A DNA stretch of 64,000 bases from Holzapfeliella floricola DSM 23037 = JCM 16512 (lineage in GTDB: Bacteria; Bacillota; Bacilli; Lactobacillales; Lactobacillaceae): assembly GCF_001436605.1 (NCBI RefSeq), contig NZ_AYZL01000016.1, positions 149,392 through 213,391 of the forward strand. Reading direction: 5' to 3'. Below, one piece after another: positions 43,128-52,052 of this stretch; within the stretch, counting starts at the first letter, position 1; every line of letters begins with the position of its first letter. Made by a program: the position numbers and the translations under genes. Below the pieces are notes generated by a model. The model was not told where the DNA came from and searched no databases. It saw only the letters and a list, made by a program, of their open reading frames with translations.

Positions 43128-43649
43128 TCCAGCTACATAGCCAGTATCAATATTTTGATTTTCGATTGGATCATAGTAATAAAGATGTCCATTGGCACGC
43201 ATTTGGTATTTCCCGACAACAGGGGCAGTATTTGGATCTGCTCCGATTGCTTTCATATTAGCAGATTGATGATTTTCAAGCACCTGATAAGTCGTAATCT
43301 CGTTAGATCCAGCAGAAGGCTGGTAAATGTAATCGTCGATTGTGTAGTTTGACTGCGCAATATGGCGATTCTTCATATCTTGTAAAATCAAGTTATAAAT
43401 TTGTTTGTCGATTTCTTTTAAGCTTGAACTTGAAGCTTGATTTTGCTTTTCTGATTGACTTGATTGACTTTCACTACTTGAGCTTGTAGAAGTTACAGAT
43501 TGTGAACTTTGTTGTTCACTTTGTGAACTTGAACTAGATTGAGACGGTGCTGGCGTTGCCTCAGAACCTGAGTTGTTACCTGAACAACCTGTCAGTAGCA
43601 ATGCTACTAAAGTTAAGAATCCAGCAACTTTAATATTTCTTTTTAACAT
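43125..43649 (-). CDS. Lipoprotein with Ser-rich linker
   Basis: The 174-residue protein has a type II signal peptide with lipobox LLTGC (Cys22), so it should be lipid-anchored on the outer face. A Ser/Gln-rich low-complexity linker (about 23-75) leads to a compact C-terminal domain of about 95 residues (LKEIDKQIYNLILQDMKNR and YYYDPIENQNIDTGY). I do not recognise that domain with certainty; it resembles small lipoprotein domains of unknown function in lactic acid bacteria. The start follows AGGAGG; upstream in-frame codons overlap scrB and are unlikely. Confidence 0.75.
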   Translation of the reverse strand: MLKRNIKVAGFLTLVALLLTGCSGNNSGSEATPAPSQSSSSSQSEQQSSQSVTSTSSSSESQSSQSEKQNQASSSSLKEIDKQIYNLILQDMKNRHIAQSNYTIDDYIYQPSAGSNEITTYQVLENHQSANMKAIGADPNTAPVVGKYQMRANGHLYYYDPIENQNIDTGYVAG

Positions 43650-43717
43650 AAAATAGCCTCCTATAGGGTATAATTGTGAGTTAATAGACTTTGAAATGCA
43701 ACTATATTTAGAAAATC

Positions 43718-45070
43718 CTAAGAATTTGTATAGTAGCAACAAGCTACCTCAAAATCTCCTTTTGTTACGGTTATTATATCACTTTGTTGGCCGAAGTAGT
43801 GGCCTGACATCGTATATTCACCCTTATTGATGAAAATTTCGACCGTCGAATAATCTAAATAAATATCAACATTGTCAATGTCACTAACTTTTAATCGTCT
43901 CACTTCATTTTTTGTTGCTTCAGTCCAGCCATCTCTGGTTAAAGTTAAGATTCCTGACTCGTAAGATATGTTCAAGTGATTAAATACATTTAGCTCAAAT
44001 TCAGAACTAGGTTCAAAAGCTAGTTTCATTGCTTTTGAAGTGACTGTTTGTGTTTTTGAGAAAGTTTCTTGTTTTTCAAACTGAGCATCAAGTACTTTTA
44101 ATGGTGTTTGATAAAGGTGTTGACCTTTTAGTGTCAACTTTCTTGGTAATGTTAAATTATGAACCCAATTATCTTGAATTGATGGGATTTGTTGTTCTTT
44201 TTCAGTTGGCATCATCCCCATCCAACCATATTGGATAATATTTCCATCATGACTAAAACTTTGTGGTGCATAATATTCAAACCCATAATCGAGCTCTTCA
44301 AAATCTGAGTGAACTTCAAATTTTGAAGAGTTGTAATTGAACTGACCCACAAAGTAACCACTATGATAATTATTTTGAAAACGATAGCGTTCATTTGTGA
44401 TTCCCTGAGGTGAAAAGACTAAGACATCTTGATCATCAAACGGAATTAAATCTGGACACTCATACATAAATCCTAGATTTTCGTGGTTATCTTCAAAAAT
44501 AGAACCTGTAAATTCCCAATTCAATAAATCGTCTGATTGATAATGAATAATATCACCCTGCGCGATTTTTTCAAGCTGAGCGCCAATCACCATATGCCAC
44601 TTTTGATCTTTTCCTAACCAAACCTTAGGGTCCCTCACATGGAAAATATGATAATCCTTAGGATTTTCAAATAAAGGCCCGTGTTTTTTGAAATTGCGAC
44701 CATCTTTTGAGGTTGCCAAGCATTGATAAGCCTCAAGTTCTTCACCGTTTTCTATAATAACTCCTGTGTAAAATAAATAGAGTTGATTATGATGTACCAC
44801 GGCTGAACCTGAAAAAATACCGCCACTATCGTAATCGTTTTTTCCAGGACGCAATGCCACTTCTTGTCTTTCGAAGTGAACTAAGTCCTTAGAGGTCGCA
44901 TGTCCCCAAGCCTTAACTGAATGGTCTGTTTTTTCTTCATTTAATTGATAAAAAACATGATACTCCCCATTAAAATAGCAAAGACCATTGGGGTCATTTA
45001 GTAATCCTTGTTTGGGATAAATATGGTATCTTAAATAATTTTGATGCGTTTCATTCTCAAATAAATTCAA
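43718..45070 (-). CDS. scrB: Sucrose-6-phosphate hydrolase (GH32)
   Basis: The 450-residue GH32 enzyme has the nucleophile Asp in NDPNG (25-29), the RDP motif (HVRDPKVW, near 148) and the acid-base Glu in ECPD (near 203). It should split sucrose-6-phosphate into glucose-6-phosphate and fructose, or act on related fructosides. The start is a TTG behind CGGAGG. No sucrose PTS permease, fructokinase or regulator gene is adjacent, so its transporter must be elsewhere. Confidence 0.9.
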   Translation of the reverse strand: MNLFENETHQNYLRYHIYPKQGLLNDPNGLCYFNGEYHVFYQLNEEKTDHSVKAWGHATSKDLVHFERQEVALRPGKNDYDSGGIFSGSAVVHHNQLYLFYTGVIIENGEELEAYQCLATSKDGRNFKKHGPLFENPKDYHIFHVRDPKVWLGKDQKWHMVIGAQLEKIAQGDIIHYQSDDLLNWEFTGSIFEDNHENLGFMYECPDLIPFDDQDVLVFSPQGITNERYRFQNNYHSGYFVGQFNYNSSKFEVHSDFEELDYGFEYYAPQSFSHDGNIIQYGWMGMMPTEKEQQIPSIQDNWVHNLTLPRKLTLKGQHLYQTPLKVLDAQFEKQETFSKTQTVTSKAMKLAFEPSSEFELNVFNHLNISYESGILTLTRDGWTEATKNEVRRLKVSDIDNVDIYLDYSTVEIFINKGEYTMSGHYFGQQSDIITVTKGDFEVACCYYTNS

Positions 45071-45108
45071 AATGACTGCCTCCGATTGTTTAGTCGTAAT
45101 TATCTATT

Positions 45109-45136
45109 ATTTTACCTGAATGACCCTGATATGCAA
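45109..45136 (-). promoter_or_regulatory. Promoter for scrB
   Basis: On the minus strand TTGCAT and TAAAAT are separated by 16 bases, about 40 bases before scrB. No clear cre site or LacI-type operator was seen. Confidence 0.55.
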
Positions 45137-45138
45137 AA

Positions 45139-45173
45139 TAAAAAAGGCTACCTTCTTTTGAAGATAACCTTTA
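45139..45173 (-). terminator. Terminator after the tRNA pair
   Basis: On the minus strand a 12-bp stem with two G-U pairs (AAGGTTATCTTC / GAAGGTAGCCTT) and a 4-base loop is followed by T residues, just past tRNA-Thr. Confidence 0.75.
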
Positions 45174-45177
45174 ATGA

Positions 45178-45250
45178 AGCCACTTGCCGGATTTGAACCG
45201 GCGACCCCCACCTTACCATGGTGATGCTCTACCTGCTGAGCTAAAGTGGC
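45178..45250 (-). tRNA. tRNA-Thr (anticodon GGT)
   Basis: The 73-base minus-strand sequence folds into a cloverleaf: acceptor GCCACTT / AAGTGGC, D-arm with AGCTCAGCAGGTAGAGC, anticodon loop ATGGTAA with anticodon GGT, and T-arm CCGG-TTCAAAT-CCGG. The discriminator base is T. CCA is not encoded. Confidence 0.95.
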
Positions 45251-45308
45251 AAATAACTACACCAAATAATATACACAATATACCTAGATATTGTCAACAG
45301 CTTTTATA

Positions 45309-45380
45309 AGCGGTCAACGGAGATCGAATCCGCAACCTTCTGCTTGGGAAGCAGATGCTCTACCGTTGAGCTATGACCGC
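45309..45380 (-). tRNA. tRNA-Gly (anticodon CCC)
   Basis: The minus-strand sequence folds into a cloverleaf with acceptor GCGGTCA / TGACCGC, anticodon stem TCTGC / GCAGA and loop TTCCCAA, giving anticodon CCC (codon GGG). The T-loop reads TTCGATC. CCA is not encoded. It is upstream of tRNA-Thr and both share one promoter and terminator. Confidence 0.95.
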
Positions 45381-45398
45381 ATAAATATTACTATTCTC

Positions 45399-45427
45399 TT
45401 TATACGCCTTTTTTGGTACAATTTCAA
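45399..45427 (-). promoter_or_regulatory. Promoter for the tRNA-Gly/tRNA-Thr pair
   Basis: On the minus strand TTGAAA and TATAAA are exactly 17 bases apart, about 20 bases before tRNA-Gly. Confidence 0.65.
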
Positions 45428-45505
45428 CTTGTAACAACTCAACATTTGAAGTTAATGACTTAATTTAATTTCTGTTATACTATGGTCAAAGGATTGGTGA
45501 AAAAC

Positions 45506-46165
45506 ATGAGCTTATCAGCCAACAAAGAAAATTATTTAAAAACAATTTTTGATTTAAGCTACGATAGAAAAAAAATAACAAACAAAAATATTGCCGATGT
45601 CTTGCAAGTTAGTGCACCTTCTGTTACCGAAATGATGCGTTCACTGCAAAATGACGGTCTTGTAACACACACTCCCTACAACCAAATTGCTTTAACTGAA
45701 AGTGGTCAACAACTTGCAACTAAAATGGTGAGAAGGCATCGTATTTGGGAATCTTTTTTAAGTCAAAAATTAGGTTACGGTATTGAAGAACTGCACAATG
45801 CTGCCGATACGCTTGAACATGCAACGGATGACTTGCTAATTTCACGACTCAATGAATTTTTAGGTGAGCCTGAGCGTTGCCCTCACGGTGGTATTATTCC
45901 GGACAACTCACCACTAGCATTTGATGAAGATGAAAAAATTTTACGTGAAATCAAAGAAAATATGACCGTCACAATTACCCGGGTCATTGATAATCACGAC
46001 TTCTTAATGTATTTTGATAGCTTAAATTTAAAAATTGGTGATAAACTAACAATATTAGGTCATCAACCCTTTGATGGTACCATTAACGTTAGTGATACCC
46101 ATGGACGTTTTTTAAATATCAGCCCCAAATCAGCTGATTATATCTTTGTCAAAATAACTGACTAA
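45506..46165 (+). CDS. DtxR/MntR-family metal-dependent regulator
   Basis: The protein (219 residues from the chosen ATG) has a winged-helix N-terminus (ANKENYLKTIFDL and NIADVLQVSAPSVTEMMRSL), a dimerisation and metal-binding domain with RRHRIWESFL and EPERCPHGG, and a C-terminal FeoA/SH3-like domain from about 150. Family members repress Mn2+ or Fe2+ uptake genes when metal is bound. In-frame GTG and TTG codons just upstream are alternative starts. It has its own terminator, so linkage to crtNM is positional only. Confidence 0.9.
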   Translation: MSLSANKENYLKTIFDLSYDRKKITNKNIADVLQVSAPSVTEMMRSLQNDGLVTHTPYNQIALTESGQQLATKMVRRHRIWESFLSQKLGYGIEELHNAADTLEHATDDLLISRLNEFLGEPERCPHGGIIPDNSPLAFDEDEKILREIKENMTVTITRVIDNHDFLMYFDSLNLKIGDKLTILGHQPFDGTINVSDTHGRFLNISPKSADYIFVKITD

Positions 46166-46173
46166 TACCAGCC

Positions 46174-46211
46174 AAAAAGCATAATCTTAGAGATTAGATT
46201 ATGCTTTTTTA
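46174..46211 (+). terminator. Terminator after the MntR-like gene
   Basis: A stem of about 14 bp (AAAAAGCATAATCT / AGATTATGCTTTTT) is followed by a T run, before the crtN promoter. Confidence 0.9.
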
Positions 46212-46222
46212 ATAGCTTTCTT

Positions 46223-46251
46223 TTGGTATTTATTGAAAAATTATTTATAAT
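46223..46251 (+). promoter_or_regulatory. Promoter for crtN-crtM
   Basis: TTGGTA and TATAAT are separated by 17 bases, about 38 bases before crtN. Confidence 0.55.
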
Positions 46252-46289
46252 TAATTCAACGTATTCTACTTAAATTTAGGAGGACTTTT

Positions 46290-47792
46290 ATGAAAAAAGT
46301 TATTATCGTCGGTAGTGGAATTGGCGGATTATCCGCTGCTATCTATTTACAAAATGCAGGTTATCAAGTAGAAATTTATGAAAAAAATGATCAAATTGGA
46401 GGCAAAATGGGACGATTTGAAAAAGAAGGTTTCAAATTTGATGTCGGCCCAACTATTGTCATGATGCCCCATATTTACCAACAAGTTTTCCACGATACAG
46501 GTGTTAATCCTGATGATTACTTCACAATGTCACGTCTTGAACCTTTTATGGATGTTTTCGTTAATGACCATGACAAAACCTATCTAACTTCTGATTTGAC
46601 TAAACTAGCATCTCAATATGAAAGTGTTTCACCAAGTGAATTTTCGGGTTTTTTGAGCTATCTTAATGATATTTATAAACGATATTTAGTTGCAAAAGAT
46701 CACTTTATTCAACGTTCATTTCGTAAGCCTCTTGATTTTTGGAATCCCAAAACGCTTTACAATGCCTTAAAGCTTAAAACTTTCGGTTCTTCTTACGGTT
46801 CACTAAAAAAACACCTCAAGAATGAAGACCTGGTTAAGCTAATGGCATTTCAAACTTTATACATTGGGGTTTCACCTTACAATGGTCCATCTATCTATAA
46901 CATTATTCCCATGATAGAACTAATTTATGGCGTTTGGTTCATTGATGGTGGCATGTATCAATATGCACGAGCACTAGAAAAACGGTTTACAGAATTAGGT
47001 GGTAAAATCCACCTTAATACTCACGTTGATCAAGTCACTTTTAATGGCAAGACTGCCTCAGGTATCAAAATTGCTGGTAAACAAATTCCAGCTGACGGTG
47101 TAATTGTGAATGCTGACTTTCCCTATGCTATGAATCACTTGATTCAAGACTCAACACTTAAAAAGCGGAAATACCAACAAGAAAAAATTGATAAATTAGA
47201 ATACGGTACTTCTTGTTTCTTATTGTATCTGGGTACAGATAAACGATATGATAGCAATCTCAACCTACATAATTTAAAAATGGCCAATGACTTTACAAAA
47301 AATATTAAAGAGCTAGAACAGTCTGGTTTGCCTACAGATCCTTCTTATTACTTATACATGCCTTCTAAATTAGACCGCAACTTTACACCAAATGATAAAA
47401 GTGAATCCATTTATATTTTAGTACCTGTTCCTAATCTCAAACTTTATGACAATTGGAATGATAGTACCATCGCCCAATTTAGAGAACAAATTTTAAATAA
47501 GGTTTCCGAACTACCTGGTATGGCAGACTTACAATCTCATATTGTAAGTGAAACAATTTATACCCCTGACGATTTCAAAAACAAATTTAATGCTGCTAAC
47601 GGTGCTACTTTTGGTTTAAAACCGACATTGCTACAAAGTAACTACTTTAGACCCCACAATAAATATCCTTATGCTGAACATTTATACTTTGCTGGTTCAA
47701 GTGTTCATCCTGGAGCTGGCGTTCCTATCGTAATTACTAGTGGTCAATTAGCCGCAAATGAACTAAAGAAAGATATTGAACCTAATGACTAA
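46290..47792 (+). CDS. crtN: Dehydrosqualene desaturase CrtN
   Basis: CrtN desaturates 4,4'-diapophytoene to the yellow C30 carotenoid 4,4'-diaponeurosporene. The 500-residue protein has the N-terminal FAD motif VGSGIGGLSAAIYLQNAG, the Gly-rich IGGKMGRFEKEGFKFDVGPT, and the C-terminal carotenoid-desaturase motif FAGSSVHPGAGVPIV. A GGAGG site precedes the ATG. It overlaps crtM by eight bases. Confidence 0.95.
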   Translation: MKKVIIVGSGIGGLSAAIYLQNAGYQVEIYEKNDQIGGKMGRFEKEGFKFDVGPTIVMMPHIYQQVFHDTGVNPDDYFTMSRLEPFMDVFVNDHDKTYLTSDLTKLASQYESVSPSEFSGFLSYLNDIYKRYLVAKDHFIQRSFRKPLDFWNPKTLYNALKLKTFGSSYGSLKKHLKNEDLVKLMAFQTLYIGVSPYNGPSIYNIIPMIELIYGVWFIDGGMYQYARALEKRFTELGGKIHLNTHVDQVTFNGKTASGIKIAGKQIPADGVIVNADFPYAMNHLIQDSTLKKRKYQQEKIDKLEYGTSCFLLYLGTDKRYDSNLNLHNLKMANDFTKNIKELEQSGLPTDPSYYLYMPSKLDRNFTPNDKSESIYILVPVPNLKLYDNWNDSTIAQFREQILNKVSELPGMADLQSHIVSETIYTPDDFKNKFNAANGATFGLKPTLLQSNYFRPHNKYPYAEHLYFAGSSVHPGAGVPIVITSGQLAANELKKDIEPND

Positions 47793-48642
47793 AGATTTAA
47801 CTACTATTTTTAAACAACAACAAAATCTATTTAAAGATTCTATCAAAATGACAAAAAAACACTCCTCGTCCTTTTACTTTGCATTTAAGCCCTTATCTAT
47901 TGCCAAACGTAACAGTATTTATGCGCTCTATCACTTCTTGCGTTTACTAGATGACAGTGTAGATAATTGTGAGGCAGACGAGTTTTATCAATTAAAATCA
48001 GAATGGGAACAATTTAAAGCTGGGACATTATCCACAAATAAAAATCCATGGCCTGCTTTAGAATTAGTTTTTCACAATTTTGATATTGACTATCAATGGA
48101 TAGATGACATGATTGATGGACAAACTAAAGACTTCAATAAATTAGCCATAATTACGGAGCAAGATTTAGATGACTATTGCTATGACGTTGCAGGTACTGT
48201 TGGACTAATGCTGATGCCTATTTTAAATGATAATAGTACTTTCAACCATCAAGCTGCTATTAATGTTGGTAAGGCCATGCAATTGACAAATATTTTGCGC
48301 GATATTAAAGAGGATGCTTTAGCTGATAAATTTTATCTTCCTCAACAACTTTTATCTAATTATCAAATTGAAGTTACTGAATTAAAAGCAATTACCGCAT
48401 CTGATAACCTGGTCAAACTCATTGAAGCAAAAACAACAGAGGCTTTAAATTACTATCGACAAGTTGGTCTACTGCTTCCTAGTATTTCTGATACCAAAAG
48501 TCGTTTATCTTTAAAATTAGCCGTTGAGGTATACAAAGGTATTTTATTAGAAATAGTCAAGAAAGACTACCAGGTTCTAAAATCTAGAATTTATGTCTCT
48601 GATGTTAAAAAAGTCGCTTTGCTCACAAAACTAACTAAATAA
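47785..48642 (+). CDS. crtM: Dehydrosqualene synthase CrtM
   Basis: CrtM condenses two farnesyl diphosphates to 4,4'-diapophytoene. The 285-residue protein has the two Asp-rich motifs of squalene/phytoene synthases: LLDDSVDNCE near residue 55 and LTNILRDIKEDA near 170, plus the HSSSFYFAF start. Its ATG lies in the last codons of crtN. No crtP, crtQ or crtO gene follows, so the pathway here probably stops at diaponeurosporene. Confidence 0.94.
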   Translation: MTKDLTTIFKQQQNLFKDSIKMTKKHSSSFYFAFKPLSIAKRNSIYALYHFLRLLDDSVDNCEADEFYQLKSEWEQFKAGTLSTNKNPWPALELVFHNFDIDYQWIDDMIDGQTKDFNKLAIITEQDLDDYCYDVAGTVGLMLMPILNDNSTFNHQAAINVGKAMQLTNILRDIKEDALADKFYLPQQLLSNYQIEVTELKAITASDNLVKLIEAKTTEALNYYRQVGLLLPSISDTKSRLSLKLAVEVYKGILLEIVKKDYQVLKSRIYVSDVKKVALLTKLTK

Positions 48643-48674
48643 AAAAACTTACTGATTAATCAGTAAGTTTTTTT
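48641..48674. terminator. Bidirectional terminator between crtM and the DUF975 gene
   Basis: A near-perfect palindrome (AAAAAAACTTACTGA with TCAGTAAGTTTTTTT) joins the two convergent genes. Confidence 0.88.
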
Positions 48675-49503
48675 ATTTAGTCTTGATTGTCTCATAAAAT
48701 CCAGCATAACTCATCTCAATATAGGCATTTGAAAAAACTAATCCAGAAATACCTAAAGTTACTGCATTAAGTAGACTCCAGCCAATAAATGATGCTTGAA
48801 GCATTAAGTATTGGCTAATATTTTCTTTAATTGTCATTAGTCTAAAACTTTTTGTAAAAGCAGAAACAAAACTATCTCCCTTATTATAGCTATCTAGCAA
48901 TAAATAAGTAAGTTGACTCGTAAAGTTTCGACAGATGATTGCTATAATGAAAATCAATAATGAAAAAACCAGCAATAAAATTGCTATTATAAGCACAACA
49001 ATCATATTATGATTAGCAGCAATGAGCAGGGGTAAAAAGATAAACCCCGCTATCAAAATGTAACCTAGCATTACTATTGTTTGAAGTATTGTTAGGTAAA
49101 GTGCATTTAAAATCATAATAAAAATTGCCGGAACCCATCTATTTTGACTAAAAATATAAAAAGTATCTTTAATACCTGAATGTTTCTCCCAATGATTGTT
49201 ACGATAATGATTCAAAAGTACCATTCGAACACTCATTATTAGCAACGTGAAAATTGTCGTAAACAACAAATTCCCCATCACATCACCGTCATCAGATTCA
49301 ACAAACCGCATTGCGGTTTCTATTGTTAATGTGTTATTCAACATTTCACGACTGATCATTTGTATAAGTTGTACAACTTGTCTAACGGTCCCAACTGATT
49401 GAAAAATAATTAATAATGATGAAACCAATGTCAAAGCAAAATAGTAGCCCCTATTTTCTTTAATCAAAGCTTTTGCTTTGTGCTTCATGTCAATACGATT
49501 CAT
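48673..49503 (-). CDS. DUF975 family membrane protein (copy 2 of 2)
   Basis: The 276-residue protein has about six membrane helices and the DUF975 features: a basic start (MKHKAKALIKENRGYYFAL), the middle NHYRNNHWEKHSGIKDTFYIFSQNRWVP, and the end SNAYIEMSYAGFYETIK. Function is unknown. It resembles the gene upstream in length and pattern, so the pair is probably an old tandem duplication. It has a GGAGG-like ribosome site. Confidence 0.8.
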   Translation of the reverse strand: MNRIDMKHKAKALIKENRGYYFALTLVSSLLIIFQSVGTVRQVVQLIQMISREMLNNTLTIETAMRFVESDDGDVMGNLLFTTIFTLLIMSVRMVLLNHYRNNHWEKHSGIKDTFYIFSQNRWVPAIFIMILNALYLTILQTIVMLGYILIAGFIFLPLLIAANHNMIVVLIIAILLLVFSLLIFIIAIICRNFTSQLTYLLLDSYNKGDSFVSAFTKSFRLMTIKENISQYLMLQASFIGWSLLNAVTLGISGLVFSNAYIEMSYAGFYETIKTK

Positions 49504-49562
49504 AATGTTGTTTCCTCCATTTAATAAATTTGATTATGTCATAATCATCATTTTGATTCAAA

Positions 49563-49585
49563 TAAAAAAGCATCGGCACTACCCG
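49563..49585 (-). terminator. Terminator after the first DUF975 gene
   Basis: On the minus strand a 7-bp stem with wobble pairs (GTGTCGG / CCGATGC) is followed by T residues, overlapping the stop codon. Confidence 0.65.
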
Positions 49586-50412
49586 ACACTTTCTCTTTCT
49601 TTCATATAATCATAAAATCCCGCATATGTCATTCTCATGTACGCATCTAACCATGCTAAACGCAACATACCAAAACAACAAAAATCTACTATATTCCAAC
49701 CTACAAAAGATAAATTTAACCACATATAGTGCATAAAATTTTTGCCAATTAGTCGAAAGCTGATTAATACTGCTTTGATAAAGCTTGCTTTTTGAACTTG
49801 CATCATATCGTAATAAACATAATAAACTTGGCTCAAAAATAACATGAATGTATTTTTAATTAATAAAAAAATTAAGCCACCAATAAAAACCGCTAATAAA
49901 TTATAGGTTGAATCTAAACTATTAAATAAAGCAATAAAGAGCGTTACCCAAGAAGCAATCAACCCAGCAAGCATAATAAAAATTATCTTAATCAGGAATA
50001 CAAAAAAGCCTAATACTGTATACGGAAAAAATCGATTATGACTAAACAATGCAAAACTATCTTTAATTCCCGAAGCATTCCTAGTAACTTTTTGTGTGCG
50101 ATACCACTCTAAAAACTTAATATCTATGCCTTTACTCAAACATCCCGCAAAAAATAGCCATGGTGATCCTAACAATGTCAATAAAATCATCGACATAAAT
50201 ACATTTGAAGATGTATAACTATTGCCTACATAATAATAATATGTATTCATTTGAATAATTTGAACACACATCATCATTACGAATATTGTTGAAACAAACC
50301 GAATAATGATAAAGGCTAGATTGTGAAGAGCGGTTAGGCTGACATAGTAGGGTTGTTGATGAGATAAAAGCTCTTTTGCTCTTGCTTTAATTGTATAATA
50401 GTGACTATCCAT
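49579..50412 (-). CDS. DUF975 family membrane protein (copy 1 of 2)
   Basis: The 277-residue protein has the same plan as its neighbour: basic start (TIKARAKELLSHQQPYYVSL), about six membrane helices, the central segment RNASGIKDSFALFSHNRFFP, and the end LDAYMRMTYAGFYDYMKE. It follows tyrS by 13 bases, so T-box control of tyrS may reach it. No function is known for DUF975. Confidence 0.8.
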   Translation of the reverse strand: MDSHYYTIKARAKELLSHQQPYYVSLTALHNLAFIIIRFVSTIFVMMMCVQIIQMNTYYYYVGNSYTSSNVFMSMILLTLLGSPWLFFAGCLSKGIDIKFLEWYRTQKVTRNASGIKDSFALFSHNRFFPYTVLGFFVFLIKIIFIMLAGLIASWVTLFIALFNSLDSTYNLLAVFIGGLIFLLIKNTFMLFLSQVYYVYYDMMQVQKASFIKAVLISFRLIGKNFMHYMWLNLSFVGWNIVDFCCFGMLRLAWLDAYMRMTYAGFYDYMKERESVG

Positions 50413-50425
50413 TAAACTGACTTCC

Positions 50426-51688
50426 TTATTGAACGTGAACTAATGTATATTTTTTCTTACCTTTACGTACAATAACAAACTTGCCATCAAAATGCGATGT
50501 TGGATCAACTTCAAAGTCTAGATCTTGTTGACGCTCGCCATTGATATAAATCGCACCATTTTTAACATCTTCACGAGCTTGACGACGTGAAGGTTCAATT
50601 TTTGTATCATTAACCAAAAAGTCTAGAATATTGCGCTTTTCTTTTGAAACTTTGGCTTCTGGCATATTTTTGAATCCTTGTTCAATTTCTGAAACTGTTA
50701 GTTGTTGGATATCACCTGAAAACAGTGCTTGTGAGATATTTTCTGCTTCTTTAACAGCTTCTTCACTATGAACAAACGCTGTGACTTCTTGAGCTAAGCG
50801 ACGTTGAGCTTCACGTTTTTCAGGGGCTGTTTTGATTTTTTCTGCTAATTCATCAATTTCCTCGTGACTTAAGAAGGTAAAGTATTTCAAGTATTTCACA
50901 ACATCACGGTCGTCTTGGTTTAACCAAAATTGGTAGAATTCATAAGGTGTTGTCTTTTCAGGATCTAACCAAACCGCTCCACCAGCTGTTTTACCAAATT
51001 TAGTACCATCAGCTTTTAACATCAAAGGAATTGTTAAGCCATAAGCTTTTGCTTCACTACTTTCAACACGACGAATTAAATCTGTCCCACTAGTTATGTT
51101 TCCCCATTGATCAGCTCCACCAATTTGAAGTTGAACGTCATGATCTTGATAAAGTTTTAAAAAGTCAATTGATTGTAAAATTTGGTAGGTAAATTCAGTG
51201 TATGAAATACCCACTTCTAAACGACTAGCCACCACTTCTTTATTCAACATTGTTTTAACATTAAATAATTTACCGTAATCTCTTAAAAATCCAAGCAATG
51301 AAATTTCTGATAGCCAGTCATAGTTATTCACAATTTGGAAATTTTCTGTCCCAAATAAATCGACCATTTGTTGAGTTAAAGCTTGTTCATTGTGTTTAAC
51401 TTGTTCTTGTGTTTGTAATTGACGTTCTGAATTACGACCTGATGGGTCACCAATTGAACCTGTTCCCCCACCAATTAGAATAACAGGCTTGTGGCCAGCT
51501 TCTTGAAAACGTTTCAAAATCATAAATGGAATCAAGTGACCAATGTGAAGTGAATCTCCTGTTGGATCAACCCCACAGTAAACTTTAATCTTCTTTTCTT
51601 CTGTTAATTTAGCAAGACCTTCTTCATCAGTTTGTTGATTAACAGCGCCACGCCATTCTAAGTCCTCAATAATATTAAAGTTTGTCAT
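50426..51688 (-). CDS. tyrS: Tyrosyl-tRNA synthetase
   Basis: The 420-residue TyrRS has the HIGH motif SLHIGHLIPF near residue 46, the KMSKS-equivalent KFGKTAGG near 230, and a C-terminal S4 RNA-binding domain (SRRQAREDVKNGAIYINGE). It charges tRNA-Tyr. A GGAGG site precedes the ATG and a Tyr T-box leader lies upstream. Confidence 0.97.
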   Translation of the reverse strand: MTNFNIIEDLEWRGAVNQQTDEEGLAKLTEEKKIKVYCGVDPTGDSLHIGHLIPFMILKRFQEAGHKPVILIGGGTGSIGDPSGRNSERQLQTQEQVKHNEQALTQQMVDLFGTENFQIVNNYDWLSEISLLGFLRDYGKLFNVKTMLNKEVVASRLEVGISYTEFTYQILQSIDFLKLYQDHDVQLQIGGADQWGNITSGTDLIRRVESSEAKAYGLTIPLMLKADGTKFGKTAGGAVWLDPEKTTPYEFYQFWLNQDDRDVVKYLKYFTFLSHEEIDELAEKIKTAPEKREAQRRLAQEVTAFVHSEEAVKEAENISQALFSGDIQQLTVSEIEQGFKNMPEAKVSKEKRNILDFLVNDTKIEPSRRQAREDVKNGAIYINGERQQDLDFEVDPTSHFDGKFVIVRKGKKKYTLVHVQ

Positions 51689-51717
51689 AAGTTGAACTTC
51701 CTCCTAATTTTTTCAAT

Positions 51718-51947
51718 AAAAAAAGCCCCTAGCTAAAAAGCTAGGGACGATAATTAACAATTTAATCGTGGTACCACCCAAAATTCAGAGCACACAAAAT
51801 GCTCCCTTTGTTGATTGATAACGGACATCATCCGAAGTTATTAATCATTAACGGGTATTTTGCCAAGTCTTAGCCTGTCCGGTTTCCACCAACCACCGGT
51901 TCTCTGTAACGCTGAACTAAGTTGCTACTTATTGCTATGAATAACTT
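51718..51947 (-). ncRNA. T-box riboswitch, Tyr (UAC) specifier, upstream of tyrS
   Basis: On the minus strand the leader has the T-box GGGTGGTACCACG and a terminator with stem CCCTAGCT / AGCTAGGG and a long T run (51718-51747). Stem I has the GGTGGAAACCGG distal loop. The specifier loop reads AAAATACCCG, with codon TAC at 51855-51857, matching tyrosine. Confidence 0.92.
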
Positions 51948-51953
51948 ATATAT

Positions 51954-51982
51954 AGAATAGACAAGGTTTTAAATTTTGTCAA
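51954..51982 (-). promoter_or_regulatory. Promoter for tyrS T-box leader
   Basis: On the minus strand TTGACA and TATTCT are exactly 17 bases apart, just upstream of the T-box RNA. Confidence 0.75.
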
Positions 51983-52052
51983 CATTAAAAATTTCGGTAA
52001 GAATTTATTCTAATTTATGATATTATTAAAATTGCAAAAAGGAGATATTATA

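Noticed and set aside
45178..45380. tRNA genes as a possible integration (att) site of a mobile element
   Set aside because: No integrase, direct repeat of the tRNA 3' end or foreign-looking genes lie nearby.
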